Counted from the stretch's first letter, positions 44,861 to 53,468 are shown. The stretch is DNA of 64,000 nucleotides from Ruminococcus sp. (GCA_017457155.1 JAFTHZ010000007.1:1-64000), one strand, 5' to 3'. The notes: generated from the sequence alone by a model not told the origin. A program made the numbers and translations.

Positions 44861-46519
44861 ATGAGTTTGCTTGCGGTCAAAAACAAATCAGAGGCTATCT
44901 CCAATCTGAAGAGAAACTGGTATTTCCCTGTTTCTGCTTTTGTGTTTTTCTTTCTGGAAGCCGATCTGTCTCCTGTATCGCTTGTAAGTCTTTTTATCAC
45001 AATGCTTTTTCCCATAGTGATTGCAACTCAGGTTGAGTCTATGCAGCGCTATGTCAGGACAAGACGCAACTCGGTGTGCGTGCTTGGAGCCTTGTCTTCT
45101 CTCGGAGTATGTCTTGGAGCAGGCGAGCGCAACTACCTGATATGGGGAACAACGGAGCTTCTGACAGAGGGCATTGAGAAGCCTGTCCTGAGCAGTAATC
45201 TTGCCCTATGCCTGAGTGCGGTGGCGGTGTTGCTGTCGGCGGCCTTTGTGTATATCTGTCTTGTGTGGTTCTGGGACAAGCTGACGGAAATCTTCAGGGA
45301 GACAGGTGCTTTCAAAGACCTGAAACCTTATGAAATCGTGGTTTATGCTCTGATTGTTTTGGCCACGCTGCTGTTTGTGGGTTACTGCTTCATGCAGTCT
45401 CAGGCATTCTATGGCACAGATCTGAAGTACGACCTGATATACACCAGTGATTCTCCGTCATTTCTGACAGAGAACGTATACGTTACCCGTACTCATCCCG
45501 AGAACGACCTGCGACAGCCTTTGTTCGCAGTATTTGCGGCTCCCTTTGTGGGCATTGCCTACGGTATAGCTCAGGTGCTTTTCCTGCCCCAGTCGGTGTC
45601 AGCCATGCTCCAGAACTTTGTTCAGGTGCTTATGATGCTGATGGCGAATTACCTGCTTGCAAGGATGCTCAGACTCACCGCGCTGAAGAGAATCTGCTTT
45701 ATGGCACTTTTTAGCTGTACATACACATACCTTCTGTTCTCTCTGATGATGGAGCAGTACATTGTGGGATACTTCTGGCTTGTGCTCCTGATGTATACTG
45801 CCTGCGAGGGCAAGGATGCATGGAGGCCTGCCTTCTACGGAACCTGCGGAACCCTGCTGACAGGAGCGGTGCTGGCACCTCTTATGAGCCACAGATCTCC
45901 TCTCAGAGAGTTTAAGAAGTGGTTTTGGGATATGGTCAGATGTGCTGTGGAGTTTGCAGCTTTGATCCTCATCTGCGGACGGCTGGATATAGTCACCAAC
46001 CTGTACCACAAGGTGGCACAGCTTACGTCATTTACGGGAGAGGAGGTAACCTTCTCTCAGAAGATATATCAGTATTTTTCATTTGTTGCGGGATGCTTCA
46101 GGGCACCCTCGGCAGGAGTCACCCCCAACGCAGAAGGATATACCTCCTGGCAGCTTGAGACCGTGACAGGTCTGAGCGTCGCGGGTATTGTCATACTGGT
46201 GCTTGCGGTTGTGAGCGGAATCCTGAGCCGAAAGAACAAGGTGTGTCTCATAGCAACAGGCTGGGTGTGTATGTCTGTGGTTATGCTTATGGTTCTGGGA
46301 TGGGGCACTGCAGAGAACGGCCTTGTGCTTTATTCGCTATATTTCGGATGGGCATTTGTGGTGCTTTTGTTTAACCTTGCAGATATGCTGCAGACAAAGC
46401 TGGGGGTCAGCTTTTTGTTGCCCTCGGTGACCGCTGTTGCCTGTGGCTTTATGCTTGCGGTCAACATCCCGTCTCTTGCTGAAATGATAAATTATGCCAT
46501 AGAGTGTTATCCTGTGTAA
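44861..46519 (+). CDS. Polytopic membrane protein of unknown function
   Basis: This 552-residue protein has about twelve hydrophobic segments and short charged loops. An extracytoplasmic loop near residues 190-230 contains TSDSPSFLTENVYVTRTHPENDL, reminiscent of GT-C glycosyltransferases and related envelope proteins. I cannot assign a family. The ATG at 44861 has AAAGGA 7 bases upstream; the in-frame ATG at 44825 is possible but has a poorer site. It is followed by UbiA and acyltransferase genes, which suggests envelope polysaccharide or glycolipid work. Confidence 0.75.
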   Translation: MSLLAVKNKSEAISNLKRNWYFPVSAFVFFFLEADLSPVSLVSLFITMLFPIVIATQVESMQRYVRTRRNSVCVLGALSSLGVCLGAGERNYLIWGTTELLTEGIEKPVLSSNLALCLSAVAVLLSAAFVYICLVWFWDKLTEIFRETGAFKDLKPYEIVVYALIVLATLLFVGYCFMQSQAFYGTDLKYDLIYTSDSPSFLTENVYVTRTHPENDLRQPLFAVFAAPFVGIAYGIAQVLFLPQSVSAMLQNFVQVLMMLMANYLLARMLRLTALKRICFMALFSCTYTYLLFSLMMEQYIVGYFWLVLLMYTACEGKDAWRPAFYGTCGTLLTGAVLAPLMSHRSPLREFKKWFWDMVRCAVEFAALILICGRLDIVTNLYHKVAQLTSFTGEEVTFSQKIYQYFSFVAGCFRAPSAGVTPNAEGYTSWQLETVTGLSVAGIVILVLAVVSGILSRKNKVCLIATGWVCMSVVMLMVLGWGTAENGLVLYSLYFGWAFVVLLFNLADMLQTKLGVSFLLPSVTAVACGFMLAVNIPSLAEMINYAIECYPV

Positions 46520-46562
46520 GGTACAGGATAATGTGTGAAATTGGAATATGGGAGGAAATGCT

Positions 46563-47423
46563 GTGAAACATTACATAAAACTCATGCGTGTTCATCATTA
46601 CATAAAGAATCTGCTGGTGTTTGCGGCCCTTGCGTGCAGCGGACAGTTTTTCTGTACAGACAAGCTTCTGGCAGGAGTGGCAGGCTTTGTTGCGTTTTCT
46701 CTTATTTCCTCAGTTGTATATATCATCAACGATATTAAGGACAAGGAGAAGGACGCCTGTCATCCCACCAAGTGCAACCGCCCCATCGCCTCAGGCAAGG
46801 TGTCAGTAAAGGGTGCGTTGGTGATGGCTGTGGTGCTGTTTGTGCTGGCTGCTGTGTGCAATATGTTTGCGTTCAGAGTCCTCTCAACAGTTTTGCTGGG
46901 ACTGTATTTTCTGCTGAATCTGGGCTATAGTCTGGGGCTGAAGAACGTACCCATTGTGGACATTACCATTCTGGTTGCGGGCTTTCTCATCAGGGTTGTC
47001 TACGGCGCAGTTGTGACGGATATTGTGATTTCCAACTGGCTTTACCTGACAGTCATAGCCTTTGCTTTTTACTTTGCACTGGGCAAGCGTCGCAACGAGC
47101 TCAAACAGCTGGGCGACGGTGATACCCGTCAGGTGCTGAAGGCCTATCCCTTAGGTTTCCTTGACAAGAGCATGTACATGTGTCTGACCCTTGCAAATGT
47201 GTTTTATGCACTGTGGACAATGGACAAAAACACAGTCTCAATGTATAACGAATACCTGATTTTTACAGTGCCTGTGGTACTGCTTATTACTATGAAATAC
47301 AGTATGGATGTAGAGGGGGAGTCTGACGGCGACCCTGTTGAGGTGCTCGTACATGACAAGGTTCTGATGGGACTGTGCGGGTTATATCTTGTTTCGATGT
47401 TTCTTATTTTATATCTGAGTTAA
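46563..47423 (+). CDS. UbiA-family prenyltransferase, decaprenyl-phosphate phosphoribosyltransferase-like
   Basis: This 286-residue membrane enzyme of the UbiA family has the Asp-rich metal motifs NDIKDKEKDACHPTK near residue 56 and a second region around GKRRNELKQLGDG near residue 177. The HP.K..RPIASG pattern is typical of the phosphoribosyltransferase that makes polyprenyl-phosphoribose from PRPP. I chose the GTG at 46563 because GGGAGGA lies 5-7 bases before it; the ATG at 46548 has no such site. It implies a lipid-linked pentose for the cell envelope, but no epimerase genes are nearby. Confidence 0.82.
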   Translation: MKHYIKLMRVHHYIKNLLVFAALACSGQFFCTDKLLAGVAGFVAFSLISSVVYIINDIKDKEKDACHPTKCNRPIASGKVSVKGALVMAVVLFVLAAVCNMFAFRVLSTVLLGLYFLLNLGYSLGLKNVPIVDITILVAGFLIRVVYGAVVTDIVISNWLYLTVIAFAFYFALGKRRNELKQLGDGDTRQVLKAYPLGFLDKSMYMCLTLANVFYALWTMDKNTVSMYNEYLIFTVPVVLLITMKYSMDVEGESDGDPVEVLVHDKVLMGLCGLYLVSMFLILYLS

Positions 47424-47449
47424 TTTGTTTATTCTGAGGGGCAAAAGAG

Positions 47450-48529
47450 GTGAATAGTGTGGCAACTGAACGTGACAGAACCCTTGACAGGATGCGTGGT
47501 TTCGCTATGCTGTGGGTTGTGTTTGTACATGTACTGTACTGGGGAGCGTTTTATACCTCACCATTTACAGATATTCTGAAGTCCTTTCTGCTATTTGAGA
47601 TGCCCCTGTTCTTCTTTATCACAGGCGCAACCAACTCCATGAGCAGAGACACGGGTTACTTCTCTTTTGTATATAAGCGGTTTGCCAGAGTGCTGATTCC
47701 CTACTGGGTGTTTGCAGCTATCTGCGCAGTACTGTCTGTGGGAAAGTACACCCTGGAAAATGGCTTTGACCCGTTAAAGTCTGTTCTCATAACGGGCTCT
47801 TGGCTTGTGCCCATTGACAGACAGTTTAGCAATATAACCTACCTGACATGGGCGCTGTGGTTTGTGCCTGTGTACCTGTGCATAGTGCTTTTGATTCCGC
47901 TGATGAAAAAGCTTGTGGGAAAGCCCCTGCAGTTTGTGATGTTTGGAACTTTGCTGGGAGTTTTCGTGATTTCTGATGTGCTGAATCTGGGATTTGTACA
48001 GAAGATATCCTTCTATGCTCTGTGGACCTTCGCAGGAATGTACTACCCCCTCATCAGGGAGAAGCTCACATCAGCAAAGACCAGAGTTATACTGGGTGCG
48101 GTGGCTGTTCTTGGTGCAGGAGTGCTGACTCTCCTTGGACTAAGCGGAGTTTCACTTGATATGCAGTATAATAAATTCCCTCCCAATATGGTGTTTCTGG
48201 TGTATTCCTGCACAGCTATGGGTGTTGTCGGACTTCTGACACCTGTGCTTGACAGCTTCTTCGGGAAAATCGAGAAAACAAAATTCCTTGGAAAAATCTT
48301 TGAGCAGTTCTCTGTCAGGAGTATGACGGTTTTTCTGTATCAGGTTTTTGCCTTCAATATAACCCTCAGAGCGGTGGCGGTGCTGATACCCTTCTCGTCT
48401 CCTCTGTGGGCGGTGGTAAAGGTGATTTTCTGCCTGGTAACAACGGTGCTGTTGTGTGCTCTGCTGGGAGTTGCTTTTGGCTGGGCAGAGAAGATTCAGC
48501 CTCCTTCTCTTGAGAGAAAACATAAATAA
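47450..48529 (+). CDS. Acyltransferase family 3 membrane protein
   Basis: This 359-residue protein has about ten membrane helices and matches the acyltransferase 3 family: RDRTLDRMRGFAMLWVVFVH at the start, where the RGFA and histidine residues are characteristic, and FFFITGATNSM near residue 52. Such proteins O-acetylate or otherwise acylate surface sugars. The start is a GTG at 47450 (GAGGGG upstream) or at 47459 (AGAGGTGA upstream). It is the last gene of the run from 44861. Confidence 0.85.
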   Translation: MNSVATERDRTLDRMRGFAMLWVVFVHVLYWGAFYTSPFTDILKSFLLFEMPLFFFITGATNSMSRDTGYFSFVYKRFARVLIPYWVFAAICAVLSVGKYTLENGFDPLKSVLITGSWLVPIDRQFSNITYLTWALWFVPVYLCIVLLIPLMKKLVGKPLQFVMFGTLLGVFVISDVLNLGFVQKISFYALWTFAGMYYPLIREKLTSAKTRVILGAVAVLGAGVLTLLGLSGVSLDMQYNKFPPNMVFLVYSCTAMGVVGLLTPVLDSFFGKIEKTKFLGKIFEQFSVRSMTVFLYQVFAFNITLRAVAVLIPFSSPLWAVVKVIFCLVTTVLLCALLGVAFGWAEKIQPPSLERKHK

Positions 48530-48565
48530 CAAACCCTCCTGACAGGAGGTTTACTTTGTGATGAT

Positions 48566-48603
48566 CAGACTGCAGGAAGTTCCCTTCCTGTGGTCTGTTT
48601 TTG
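48566..48603 (+). terminator. Terminator of the acyltransferase operon
   Basis: CAGAC-TG-CAGGAAG pairs with CTTCCTG-TG-GTCTG (48566-48597), followed by TTTTTG. A smaller CCTCCT/AGGAGG hairpin at 48535-48549 precedes it. Confidence 0.8.
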
Positions 48604-48652
48604 CATTGTGTATTACGAAAAAATACAGGAATAAGAAATAAATGGAAATTTG

Positions 48653-48681
48653 TGTGAGGTTTTCCTGTCTTTCTTCGTCTA
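48653..48681 (+). promoter_or_regulatory. Candidate ECF-type promoter of the sigma factor gene
   Basis: TGTGAG and CGTCTA are 17 bases apart, about 40 bases before the sigma gene. The layout resembles ECF promoters with a CGTC-type -10 and would allow autoregulation. No SigA-type pair is evident here. Confidence 0.4.
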
Positions 48682-48720
48682 AGGGATGAAATGGTAAAAG
48701 GTTCGGAAAGGAGAAAATCA

Positions 48721-49278
48721 ATGGATAACGGTGCAAGTAGCTACCACCGTTTCCTTGATGGTGATGATAGCGGATTTGTCGAGATAATAAAGCAGTACAA
48801 GGACGGACTTATACTGTATCTATCCGGCATAACAGGAAATGTGCATCTGGCAGAGGATCTGGCTGAGGATACTTTCGTAAAGATTATTACCAAAAAACCA
48901 GGATTCTCAGGAAGATCTACGTTCAAAACCTGGCTCTATGCCATCGGACGGAATGTAGCAAAAGACTATCTCAGACGCCATAAGAATATGGTGGAGATAT
49001 CTCGGGAGGAGCTGTGTGAGATAAAGAGTGACGAACAGCTCCTTGAGAAGGTATACATAAAAGAAGAAGAGAAAATAGAGCTTCACAGGGCAATGGATAA
49101 GCTGAGTACAGACTACAGACAGGTGCTGTGGCTGTGCTACTTTGAGGAATTGTCCTGCAAGGAAGCCGCCCGAGTTATGGGCAAGTCTGTCCATAACATA
49201 GAGACAATGCTGTATCGGGCACGAAAGTCACTGAGATCACAACTTGATAAGGAAGGTTTCGTCTATGAAGGATTATAA
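48721..49278 (+). CDS. ECF RNA polymerase sigma factor
   Basis: This 185-residue sigma-70 family protein has region 2 (LAEDLAEDTFVKIITKKP and STFKTWLYAIGRNVAKDYLR, about residues 45-85). Region 4 is at about residues 122-170, with LSTDYRQVLWLCYFEELSCK and SVHNIETMLYRARKSLR. The ATG at 48721 has AAAGGAG 9 bases upstream; the in-frame start at 48691 is unsupported. It overlaps the next gene by 14 bases, and that product has a membrane anchor, so the pair looks like a sigma factor with its membrane regulator. Target genes are unknown. Confidence 0.92.
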   Translation: MDNGASSYHRFLDGDDSGFVEIIKQYKDGLILYLSGITGNVHLAEDLAEDTFVKIITKKPGFSGRSTFKTWLYAIGRNVAKDYLRRHKNMVEISREELCEIKSDEQLLEKVYIKEEEKIELHRAMDKLSTDYRQVLWLCYFEELSCKEAARVMGKSVHNIETMLYRARKSLRSQLDKEGFVYEGL

Positions 49279-50164
49279 CGAAATGGCAAGCGCCGTTTTC
49301 CGCCGACGGGACGAATATATAGCGGACAGAAAGAGAAAAACAGGAATTATCCTGAAGGCAGGAGTACCCGTCTGCTCACTGCTGCTTGTGTCTTTGCTGG
49401 GAATACTTGTGTGGCATGGAGGCAGACTCCCGGAGATTCCCGCCACACCATCCACGGACAAATCCCTTGTGCAGGACACAGAAGATAAAACAGAAAACAC
49501 CCTGCAGGGCGGAGCACAGAATCCTCCTGCAGTTTCGGAGGCAGACCCTGCCCCTTCAGACCACGGCTCTCAGGGAGAGAGTGAACACAACGGTAACACA
49601 GGGAACATACCTATGGTGACAGACCCTATGGAGCAAAGCAGCGGAGGGACTCAGACTCAGCAGCCTCCCCCCACATCAGAAGATACCCCAAAGCCTACAA
49701 AACCGCCACAGACACCGGGAAACAATAACCAGGAATCTGAAGACCCCGAGGTTCCCGAGGCGACAGATGGTTCTTCCGGAGGCTTCAATGAGGGAGAGGA
49801 ACCCTTTTTCCCAACACCTCCCCCAAAGCCCACAGAGCCTGTGGAGAACGAACCTATGGCAACTGAGCCCATGGCGCCCAGACCTTCTACCCCTTCCGCA
49901 TGGGAGGGAGAAGGTTCGTCCCCCGGGATAGATCAGGTTGACCCAACAGTCCCTGTGTGCACCGATCCTTGTACAGAGCCCTGCACAGAGCAGGAGACTA
50001 CCTCACCCTATGTGTCCAATAGAGACACGGCGCAGGTGGGCACAGGCTTCAGCCTGTCCCGGGTATCGGCAGACTCGTACTGTGATGAAGTGTGGAGAAT
50101 GTTACCCCCACACAGGGACTTTGTAACAAAGGGCATACATCAAAAAAGAATGACACAAAAGTGA
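49265..50164 (+). CDS. Membrane partner of the ECF sigma factor, putative anti-sigma
   Basis: This 299-residue protein has a short cytoplasmic segment (KDYNEMASAVFRRRDEY, residues 2-18) followed by one membrane helix at about residues 32-53. A long low-complexity extracellular part rich in Pro, Thr, Glu and Ser makes up nearly all the rest, with a CTDPCTEPCTE cluster near residue 238. I recognise no zinc-binding anti-sigma domain. The YNEMA..VF.RRDEY segment is the best candidate for the sigma contact. The ATG overlaps the sigma gene, and AAGGAAGG precedes it. The last 30 residues look unlike a folded domain. Confidence 0.75.
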   Translation: MKDYNEMASAVFRRRDEYIADRKRKTGIILKAGVPVCSLLLVSLLGILVWHGGRLPEIPATPSTDKSLVQDTEDKTENTLQGGAQNPPAVSEADPAPSDHGSQGESEHNGNTGNIPMVTDPMEQSSGGTQTQQPPPTSEDTPKPTKPPQTPGNNNQESEDPEVPEATDGSSGGFNEGEEPFFPTPPPKPTEPVENEPMATEPMAPRPSTPSAWEGEGSSPGIDQVDPTVPVCTDPCTEPCTEQETTSPYVSNRDTAQVGTGFSLSRVSADSYCDEVWRMLPPHRDFVTKGIHQKRMTQK

Positions 50165-50239
50165 GAAGTCAACAGAATCGAGCGGCACAAAATTCGGTGC
50201 CGTAAATATAACTCAAGTCCTTTTCGAACTCATACCATA

Positions 50240-50300
50240 GAGGGGTGTGCGAGATAACAGCTCATCCTGCACACCCCTCACTCCCCCCCACATCTTTTTT
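50240..50300 (+). other. Strong hairpin after the sigma operon
   Basis: GAGGGGTGTGC (50240-50250) pairs perfectly with GCACACCCCTC (50269-50279). A C-run and then TTTTTT at 50295-50300 follow, so it is not a canonical terminator but may stop or protect the transcript. Confidence 0.5.
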
Positions 50301-50349
50301 CGTTTGAGGACTTTAATTCATACAGATTGACATCAGGAGGTTTTACAGT

Positions 50350-51342
50350 ATGAAGAAAATACTATCTTTGGTTTTGGCTATGTTAATGCTTTGCTCACTG
50401 TGTGCCATATCAGCAGGAGCAGAGGATGATGGTGCAAACGACCTGACAGCAAAATGCAGGGATGCCTTTGCAGATTATATCGGCTACGAGGCCTCTTTGG
50501 ATGAGGCTCTTCACTGTAAGGTGTTCGGAGACGTGAGTGCGGATACAGAGGGGTCAGATGTGATGTTTCTGGGATACACCAGAAGAAACGGTGCAGCCTA
50601 TATGGATGTGTGCTCACAGCAGAGAATCGGCGGATATCTGTTTTTGTCCGGATATGTTTACGGCCCTGTGACAAATCCCGTGGGACTGTATGTTCTCCAT
50701 AATGGGGATCAGGTTATACCGCTGATTACTGCCTACGAGCTTGGCTATGTTGATATTGACAAGGCGGCTCAGCTTGGGGGAGCAGAGGCTGTGAGCGGTA
50801 CTCAGGACTACAGGGATGAGGTTATCTCCAAAATCTCTGCAGAAAAAGACAACTACACCGAGCTTTATGCTCATTATTATCAGCCTAATTCCTGCTCTGC
50901 CTACGACCCTGATTGGGTGCTGGTAGAGACTTATGTCCATGGTCACGAGAGTTGGGAGGTTTCAAAGCGTATAGGAGACTACGCTGTATCAAACAGCAAC
51001 CTATATAGTCCCGATGACCTGGGATATTATATCTATGTTCCTGCTATTGACGAGCTCTATACCCTGAGCGAGGCTCTGTCATCGGAGAATGTGATTGATG
51101 CAGAGGTAGCCTTTGTGCATATGGGCAGCAGGGCTGTCCGCATAGGAGATGCAGACGGCAACGGTGAGCTTAACGTCCGTGATGCCACCGCCATCCAGAA
51201 ACATTTGGTGGGAATCGACACCCCTGTGACCTTTGGCGAGAAGCACACAAAGCACATTTTTGACTTTAACCAGGACGACAGTGTGAACGTCAAAGATGCC
51301 ACAGCTGTTCAGAAGTTTATCGCAGGCTTTGAGGTTATCTGA
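50350..51342 (+). CDS. Secreted dockerin protein with two copies of an uncharacterised domain
   Basis: This 330-residue protein has a signal peptide (MKKILSLVLAMLMLCSLCA, cleaved near SAGA). Two related domains of about 110 residues each (about 35-145 and 155-260) follow, and a type I dockerin ends it, with LNVRDATAIQKHLVG and VNVKDATAVQKFIAG. The second domain carries YAHYYQPN, RIGDYAVSN and YYIYVPAIDELYTLSEA, the same signature as the tandem proteins at 33180 and 33839. The first is a more diverged copy (RIGGYLFLSG, GLYVLHNGDQVIPLITAYELG). CAGGAGG precedes the start. Confidence 0.87.
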   Translation: MKKILSLVLAMLMLCSLCAISAGAEDDGANDLTAKCRDAFADYIGYEASLDEALHCKVFGDVSADTEGSDVMFLGYTRRNGAAYMDVCSQQRIGGYLFLSGYVYGPVTNPVGLYVLHNGDQVIPLITAYELGYVDIDKAAQLGGAEAVSGTQDYRDEVISKISAEKDNYTELYAHYYQPNSCSAYDPDWVLVETYVHGHESWEVSKRIGDYAVSNSNLYSPDDLGYYIYVPAIDELYTLSEALSSENVIDAEVAFVHMGSRAVRIGDADGNGELNVRDATAIQKHLVGIDTPVTFGEKHTKHIFDFNQDDSVNVKDATAVQKFIAGFEVI

Positions 51343-51388
51343 GTTTTTGCAAGACTTTTATTGTTTTTTACCCCTTGAAATGTGACGC

Positions 51389-51422
51389 AAAAAGCACCCT
51401 CTGAAAAATGGAGGGTGCTTTT
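51389..51422. terminator. Terminator between convergent dockerin and amylase genes
   Basis: AAAAGCACCCTC pairs perfectly with GAGGGTGCTTTT around a nine-base loop. T-rich sequence lies on the exit side in both directions. Confidence 0.9.
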
Positions 51423-51449
51423 GCTTTGTGAGATATTCAATTTACTGTT

Positions 51450-52745
51450 TTATGCTTTGATTATCTGTGAGCTGTAGGGGGCAACCTGTGCCTCGTACTG
51501 TCTGCCCTTGTAATTTACTGACAGAAACTTTGAGTCTGAAGAGATGTTCATAAACACCAGTCGGGTGTCCTGGTCGGTGCTTCGTGCAAAGACCAGCTGT
51601 TCGTTCATGATCTGGACAGACTCATAGGAGCCGTACTTCAGAGCAGGGGAGGAGTGACGTACTTGTGCCAGAGTTTTCAGGTGCTCCATAAGCTCTCTGT
51701 CCAGAATATTCGGATTGTCTACGTCAATGGCAGGTCGCATGGCTGCGTCAGAGTGACGCTCTTTCTTTCCGCTTATTGCCCACTCGCTGCCATAGTAGAT
51801 GCTGGGGATACCTGGCATGGTGTAGAGCAGGGTGTATATATTCTTCAGGTCCTCGTGGCGATTGAGCACGTTGACTATTCGGCTTACGTCGTGGTTGTCC
51901 ACAAAGCTGTACAGGGTCTTGTCCTTATACAGACCCCACTCTCCGCCGAACTGACGGTTGAAGGAGTGAGCAATCTCAAAGAGGTTCTTTGTGTTGAGAC
52001 AGGAGTAAAGTCCCTTGTAGCACTCGTAGTTGGTGACGGAGTGAAGCATATCATCGTTCATCCATACGCGGTAGTCGCTGGCACAGGTGATCTCTCCCAT
52101 AAGCCAGAAGTCGGGGCGTTTGCTGAGGGTGCGACGGCGAAGCTCGCGGAAAAAGTCGTGGTCGATGCAGTCTGCGGCATCCAGTCTGAGTCCGCTGATG
52201 CCGAACTCGTCGATCCACATATCCACAGCAGACAGAAGGTGTTCACGTACCTGAGGATTCTTAAGGTTCAGCTTTACCAGAGTGTTGTGCCCTGCCCAGT
52301 TGTCATAGGAGAGTCCGTCATTTCTGTCGTTGTTGCCGTTGAAGTTCAGGCCTGATATCCAACTGCAGTAGGGGGAGCTTTCTCTGTTCTTCAACACATC
52401 CTGAAAGGCAAAGTGGCCTCTGCCTACGTGGTTGAACACACCATCCAGTATCAGGTGGATGCCTGTCTCGTCCAGAGCCTTGCACAGACTTTTGAAGTCC
52501 TCGTTGGTTCCAAGTCTTGGGTCGATTTTGGTAAAGTCGTGGGTGTCATATCCGTGGAAACCCGAGTCAAAGATAGGACCCAGATACAGGGCGTTGATAC
52601 CCAGGGATTTCATGTGTGGGATCCATCTCTCAATTTTATCCAGACGGTTTATGGGTGCCTCACCCGTATTTTTTTGGGGAGCCCCGCAGAAACCCAGTGG
52701 ATAGATGTGATAGAATATGCATTCGTTGGGGATAAAATTCTTCAT
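51450..52745 (-). CDS. Cytoplasmic GH13 alpha-amylase family enzyme
   Basis: This 431-residue protein has no signal peptide. The GH13 regions are all present: DGVFNHVG near residue 140, the nucleophile Asp in GLRLDAAD near residue 197, the acid/base Glu in LMGEIT near residue 223 and FVDNHDVSR near residue 284. The short length and cytoplasmic location suggest hydrolysis of imported maltodextrins or cyclodextrins, as in neopullulanase-like enzymes. AAAGGAG precedes the ATG. A TetR-type gene lies 50 bases upstream in the same direction, and a likely operator lies between them. Confidence 0.92.
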   Translation of the reverse strand: MKNFIPNECIFYHIYPLGFCGAPQKNTGEAPINRLDKIERWIPHMKSLGINALYLGPIFDSGFHGYDTHDFTKIDPRLGTNEDFKSLCKALDETGIHLILDGVFNHVGRGHFAFQDVLKNRESSPYCSWISGLNFNGNNDRNDGLSYDNWAGHNTLVKLNLKNPQVREHLLSAVDMWIDEFGISGLRLDAADCIDHDFFRELRRRTLSKRPDFWLMGEITCASDYRVWMNDDMLHSVTNYECYKGLYSCLNTKNLFEIAHSFNRQFGGEWGLYKDKTLYSFVDNHDVSRIVNVLNRHEDLKNIYTLLYTMPGIPSIYYGSEWAISGKKERHSDAAMRPAIDVDNPNILDRELMEHLKTLAQVRHSSPALKYGSYESVQIMNEQLVFARSTDQDTRLVFMNISSDSKFLSVNYKGRQYEAQVAPYSSQIIKA

Positions 52746-52759
52746 GTTGTCTCCTTTGT

Positions 52760-52773
52760 GTACCGATTGGTAT
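52760..52773. promoter_or_regulatory. Candidate TetR-family operator before the amylase gene
   Basis: GTACCGATTGGTAT matches the half-sites of the perfect palindrome at the tetR promoter (53404-53423) with one difference within the TACCG/CGGTA core. It lies between the tetR stop and the amylase start, close to the amylase ribosome site. Confidence 0.55.
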
Positions 52774-52795
52774 ATTGATAATAAATAAAAAAGGC

Positions 52796-53380
52796 TTACG
52801 AATATATGCCATAGAGGAATTGCTGTCTCAGCTTGTATATTGTTTCGTCAGAGATTATGCTCTCGTCTCCTGATTGTAGGTATGCGCTGATTGTAGCATT
52901 GATAGTTCCCACAAAGCTCAGGGTGCACATGGTTTCCTTGCCTTTTATGTTGCCTGCGTGGGACGCTGCGGTGTCGAAGAACTGCTTGATTATGGCGGAT
53001 TCTCTGTCGATGTAGGGCTTTGCCGCAAGGTAGGCGGTGTCCTGACCCACACGCATCATGAGTCCTGCTCTGAGCATAAAGAACTCGGGGGATCTGCGGG
53101 CGGTGTCAAAGCACACCTTGGCAAATCTGAAGAAGGTCAGCGCGATGTCCTCAGGCAGAGAGGCTGCGTTCTCAAGCTCGCTGATGAAGTTGCCGTAGTG
53201 GTTGTGCAGTATCTCCTCCAGAAGTCCCTCCTTAGAGCCGAAGTAGTGATACATGGTGGGCTTGGTGACTCCTGCAGCACTCACAATATCCGCTGTGGAT
53301 ACTCCGTCAAAACCTCTGCTCGAGAATAGTCTGAGTCCGCATCTGAGAAGTTCCTGTTTGTTGTCTTTGTTATCGGTCAT
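52796..53380 (-). CDS. TetR/AcrR family transcriptional regulator
   Basis: This 194-residue protein has an N-terminal helix-turn-helix at residues 25-48 (STADIVSAAGVTKPTMYHYF) and a helical ligand-binding domain behind it. GGAGGTG precedes the ATG. A perfect 20-bp palindrome overlaps its own -10 region, and a similar site precedes the amylase gene, so it very probably represses itself and the amylase. The inducer is unknown and may be a sugar-related molecule. Confidence 0.92.
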   Translation of the reverse strand: MTDNKDNKQELLRCGLRLFSSRGFDGVSTADIVSAAGVTKPTMYHYFGSKEGLLEEILHNHYGNFISELENAASLPEDIALTFFRFAKVCFDTARRSPEFFMLRAGLMMRVGQDTAYLAAKPYIDRESAIIKQFFDTAASHAGNIKGKETMCTLSFVGTINATISAYLQSGDESIISDETIYKLRQQFLYGIYS

Positions 53381-53403
53381 GTTTTCACCTCCGATGCAGT
53401 TCT

Positions 53404-53432
53404 ATTATACCGAACGGTATAATGTTTGTCAA
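53404..53432 (-). promoter_or_regulatory. tetR promoter with overlapping palindromic operator
   Basis: TTGACA and TATAAT are 17 bases apart on the minus strand. The perfect palindrome ATTATACCG-AA-CGGTATAAT (53404-53423) covers the -10 hexamer and most of the spacer, as expected for autorepression. Confidence 0.8.
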
Positions 53433-53468
53433 GTCTCAGATTTTATATAGAGAACAGAGATTTTTTTG

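Noticed and set aside
49265..50164. Pseudogene call for the sigma partner
   Set aside because: The low-complexity exterior and odd end are suspicious, but the reading frame is intact and coupled to the sigma gene, so I kept it as a CDS.
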